A DNA stretch of 55,108 nt, from contig CAZWUL010000002.1 in assembly GCA_964636625.1 (NCBI GenBank), forward strand, positions 1 through 55,108, given 5' to 3'. Position numbers and translations under genes: made by a program. Below are positions 52,909-55,108 of this stretch, piece after piece; position 1 is the first letter of the stretch, and each line of letters starts with the position of its first letter. Below the pieces are notes generated by a model. That model was not told where the DNA came from, ran no database searches, and saw nothing but the letters and a program-made list of their open reading frames with translations. The stretch comes from CAZWUL01 sp964636625. GTDB lineage: Bacteria > Atribacterota > Phoenicimicrobiia > Phoenicimicrobiales > Stramentimicrobiaceae.

Positions 52909-54336
52909 TTGGCCTTAAAACTATATAATACATTGAGCGGGAAAAAAGAAGAATTCATTCCTTTGAAAGAGGGAAAAGTTGGAATGTATGTTTGTGGACC
53001 TACTGTTTATGATTATTTTCATATTGGAAATGCCAGGCCCTTTTTAATATTTGAGGTTTTAAGAAGATACTTTAAGTTTAAAAAATATAAGGTGAAATAT
53101 GTTACCAATTTTACTGATATTGATGATAAGGTTATTAAAAAGGCCAATGAACTTGGAATGGAATTTTCAGAAGTTGCAAAGCGATTTATAAAAGAATATT
53201 TCCAGGATGCTGATTGTCTAAATATAGGAAGGGCTGATGTATACCCTCGTGCTACAGAACATATATATGACATAATTGATTTCATACGTGGATTAGAGGA
53301 AAAAGACTATGCCTATTTTGTTGATGGTGATGTCTTTTTTGATGTTAGTCATTATAAGGAATATGGAAAGTTATCGAAACAAAATTTAGATGAGATTAGA
53401 ACTGGAGAAAGAATAGAAGTAGATGTTCGCAAAAAAAATCCCTTTGATTTTGTTTTATGGAAAGAAGCAAAAAAAGGAGAACCTTACTGGGAAAGCCCCT
53501 GGGGCAATGGAAGACCTGGTTGGCATATTGAATGCTCGGTAATGTCTCGGAAGTATCTTGGGGATAGTTTTGATATTCATGCTGGAGGTGCTGATTTAAT
53601 ATTTCCGCACCATGAGAATGAAATTGCCCAGAGTGAGGCTTTAACCGGGAAAATATTTGCAAAATATTGGTTACACAATGGGTATTTGAAAATTGATAAC
53701 AAAAAAATGTCTAAATCACTAGGTAATATTTTAAAAATAAGAGAGCTCTGCCAGAAATATGACGGCTCGGTTATTAGGCATTTTTTACTTTCTGCGCATT
53801 ATAGAAGTCCCCTAAATTTTTCAGAAGAGCAAATTGAGCAATCAAAAAATAGTATGGAAACGTTGAATAATATTATTTACAATATCCAATTTTTAGAAAA
53901 ACAAGGAAATTTAAGTGAACAGACTTGTTCTGAAGATAAAGAACTGTTGAGTATTAAGTCAAAAATGGAAGAAAAATTTTTAAAAGCAATGGATGATGAT
54001 TTAAATACCCCCGTGGCGCTAAGTACTTTATTTTTACTGGCAAAAAGTGTAAATAAATATTTAAATAATAGCAGGGTTAAAAATAATATAGTCATAAGTA
54101 AAATTTTGGATTTTTATGATAAGTACGGTTCACAGATTCTTGGTTTTAAAGACATAGCGAAAAAAGTAGAAGATAATGAAATAAAAAATAAAGATATTGA
54201 GACAATGATTAAAAACAGGGAAATAGCTAGAAAAAATAAAGATTGGAAAACTGCTGACATAATACGGCAGAAATTGAAAAATAAAGGTATTATTTTGGAG
54301 GATACTGCAGAGGGAATACGATGGAAAAACGCTTGA
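52909..54336 (+). CDS. cysS: Cysteinyl-tRNA synthetase
   Basis: 475 aa from the chosen start. Class I signature HIGN at 38-41 (the HIGH position), KMSKS loop, and zinc ligands Cys29, the Cys of HIECSVMS, and HHENE. C-terminal anticodon-binding DALR-like region. It charges tRNA-Cys. TTG 52909 has AAGGAG six bases upstream and gives MALKLYNTLSG; a TTG 33 bases earlier lacks a ribosome-binding site. Confidence 0.97.
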   Translation: MALKLYNTLSGKKEEFIPLKEGKVGMYVCGPTVYDYFHIGNARPFLIFEVLRRYFKFKKYKVKYVTNFTDIDDKVIKKANELGMEFSEVAKRFIKEYFQDADCLNIGRADVYPRATEHIYDIIDFIRGLEEKDYAYFVDGDVFFDVSHYKEYGKLSKQNLDEIRTGERIEVDVRKKNPFDFVLWKEAKKGEPYWESPWGNGRPGWHIECSVMSRKYLGDSFDIHAGGADLIFPHHENEIAQSEALTGKIFAKYWLHNGYLKIDNKKMSKSLGNILKIRELCQKYDGSVIRHFLLSAHYRSPLNFSEEQIEQSKNSMETLNNIIYNIQFLEKQGNLSEQTCSEDKELLSIKSKMEEKFLKAMDDDLNTPVALSTLFLLAKSVNKYLNNSRVKNNIVISKILDFYDKYGSQILGFKDIAKKVEDNEIKNKDIETMIKNREIARKNKDWKTADIIRQKLKNKGIILEDTAEGIRWKNA

Positions 54337-54362
54337 CTATATTCAAAATGGTAGTCTATAAT
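54333..54362 (+). promoter_or_regulatory. Promoter for sigH
   Basis: TTGACT (54333-54338) overlaps the cysS stop codon; 18-base spacer; perfect TATAAT (54357-54362). About 70 bases before the sigH start. Confidence 0.6.
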
Positions 54363-54434
54363 TGAATAAAATTTTGTAAAAAAGTTATTTAAAAAACAAA
54401 AATAACTCCCGGGTTTTTTAAGAGAGGTGTTTAA

Positions 54435-55070
54435 TTGTCTTCTTTTGTTAAAGAAAAATTTACTGCCTTTCGAAACTGCAATGACCAAATAATAGTAAAT
54501 ATGGCTAATTCCGGTAATTGCTTAGCGGAAGAATATATTATTAATAAGTATAAAAAAATGGTTAAGATGAAGGCGAGGGCTTATTTTCTGATAGGTGCTG
54601 ACAAAGAAGATATAATCCAGGAAGGTATGATTGGTTTATATAAAGCAGTCAGGCACTATGACAGTTTTAAAATGCCTTCTTTTAAGATGTTTGCAGAGGT
54701 TTGTGTCAATAGACAGATTATTACTGCGGTTAAAAAGGCAAGCCGGAAAAAACATAAGCCACTAAACTTTTCTGTATCATTAAATCAGCCTATTTGTTTT
54801 GATAATCCTGACAGGACATTAATAGATATTGTTAATGATATAAATATTAATGATCCAATGGCTCTTTTTATAACCCAAGAAAAATTTAAAGAAATAAAAT
54901 TAAAACTGAAAGAATTACTTTCTAAATTAGAAATAAGAGTACTAGAATCGTATCTTGAAGGCAAAACATACAAGGAAATTGCTTTTGAAATAAACAAAAG
55001 CGTTAAGTCAATTGATAATGCTATACAGAGAATTAAATCAAAATTAGAATTTGATAATAAATTAAATTGA
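54435..55070 (+). CDS. sigH: RNA polymerase sigma-70 family factor, SigH type
   Basis: 211 aa. Region 2: DKEDIIQEGMIGLYKAVRHYD (core binding and -10), region 2.4 MFAEVCVNRQIITAVKKA, and region 4 with an HTH (SYLEGKTYKEIAFEINKSVK). Size and the position after cysS match SigH of Firmicutes, where it drives stationary-phase and pre-sporulation genes. Whether the organism sporulates cannot be judged here; no other sporulation regulator is present. TTG start with GAGAGGTG. Confidence 0.9.
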   Translation: MSSFVKEKFTAFRNCNDQIIVNMANSGNCLAEEYIINKYKKMVKMKARAYFLIGADKEDIIQEGMIGLYKAVRHYDSFKMPSFKMFAEVCVNRQIITAVKKASRKKHKPLNFSVSLNQPICFDNPDRTLIDIVNDININDPMALFITQEKFKEIKLKLKELLSKLEIRVLESYLEGKTYKEIAFEINKSVKSIDNAIQRIKSKLEFDNKLN

Positions 55071-55095
55071 CTCTAACAAAAAAAACAATTATAAT
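55067..55095 (+). promoter_or_regulatory. Promoter leaving the window
   Basis: TTGACT (55067-55072) overlaps the sigH stop; 17-base spacer; perfect TATAAT (55090-55095). It would drive the gene beyond the right edge (in Firmicutes this is often rpmG-secE-nusG). Confidence 0.65.
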
Positions 55096-55108
55096 GTTGA
55101 ATGTTGCC

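Noticed and set aside
54395..54422. CCCGGGTTTTTT as a terminator after cysS
   Set aside because: CCCGGG leaves no loop, and the only alternative stem is A/T-only and weak; a promoter for sigH lies just upstream.
1..55108. tRNA, rRNA, tmRNA or RNase P genes
   Set aside because: No T-loop/acceptor arrangement or rRNA core sequence was recognised by eye on either strand.

Overview
The window is a gene-dense, AT-rich (about one third G+C by eye) bacterial chromosome segment. It holds about 48 protein genes, nearly all on the + strand, and no tRNA or rRNA gene. Two signals conflict. The order mcsA-mcsB-clpC-radA-PIN/TRAM-cysS-sigH, a SpoIVB-type S55 peptidase and an rng-rplU-rpmA-obg block look Firmicutes-like. 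However, a beta-barrel protein of the Omp85 type, an ExbB/ExbD/TonB-like set and a BamD/YbgF-like TPR protein point to an outer membrane. This mixture, at low G+C, fits a deep-branching diderm such as Candidatus Atribacterota (JS1/OP9). That placement is inference from gene content; no marker phylogeny was run.

Layout. 1-9.4 kb: envelope and sugar genes (GG-reductase-type flavoprotein, long RmlA-like nucleotidyltransferase, the large minus-strand peptidase/propeller/barrel protein, an anchored amidohydrolase, a WecA/TagO-type transferase, a GalE-like epimerase). The gaps here are filled with degenerate repeats. 9.5-15 kb: a GT26 glycosyltransferase fused to a dead WecA-like membrane domain, then mreD-mrdA-rodA. 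15.1-21.5 kb: TIGR03960 radical SAM, TIGR03936, rng, L21 leader, rplU, rpmA, terminator, obg. 21.6-28 kb: a Tol/Ton-like operon (1225-residue TPR protein, ExbB, ExbD, TonB-like/DUF3048 fusion). 28-33 kb: a gap with paired hairpins, xer recombinase, a nucleoside phosphorylase that looks like an MTA phosphorylase, a small export protein, mtnA, murA. 33.4-38.4 kb: mbl/mreB, S55 peptidase, ispD-ispE-ispF. 38.5-45.3 kb: DUF1844, TPR protein, nadD-yqeK-LCP-rsfS, two small membrane proteins, pgk and a strong terminator. 45.5-55.1 kb: CsoR/CstR-like repressor with its own operator, mcsA-mcsB-clpC-radA without ctsR, PIN/TRAM, cysS, sigH, and a promoter leaving the window.

How the genes work together. 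Much of the window serves the cell envelope: lipid-linked glycan initiation and extension (WecA/TagO, GT26, LCP ligase), peptidoglycan (MurA, PBP2, RodA, MreD, Mbl), isoprenoid precursors (IspDEF) and trans-envelope energy transfer (ExbB/ExbD/TonB-like). The rest is ribosome and RNA maintenance (L21, L27, Obg, RsfS, RNase G), NAD synthesis, methylthioadenosine salvage, proteostasis (McsAB-ClpC) and DNA repair/recombination (RadA, Xer).

Most unusual points: the TonB-like/DUF3048 fusion encoded with ExbB/ExbD; the metallopeptidase-propeller-Omp85 fusion carrying an inserted palindromic element; the degenerate WecA domain fused to GT26; a PNP-family enzyme with substitutions predicting MTA specificity next to mtnA; a CsoR-family repressor with the His-to-Lys change of a CstR-like sensor sitting where ctsR would be; and tandem coupled mini-ORFs behind a consensus promoter ahead of the PIN/TRAM gene.
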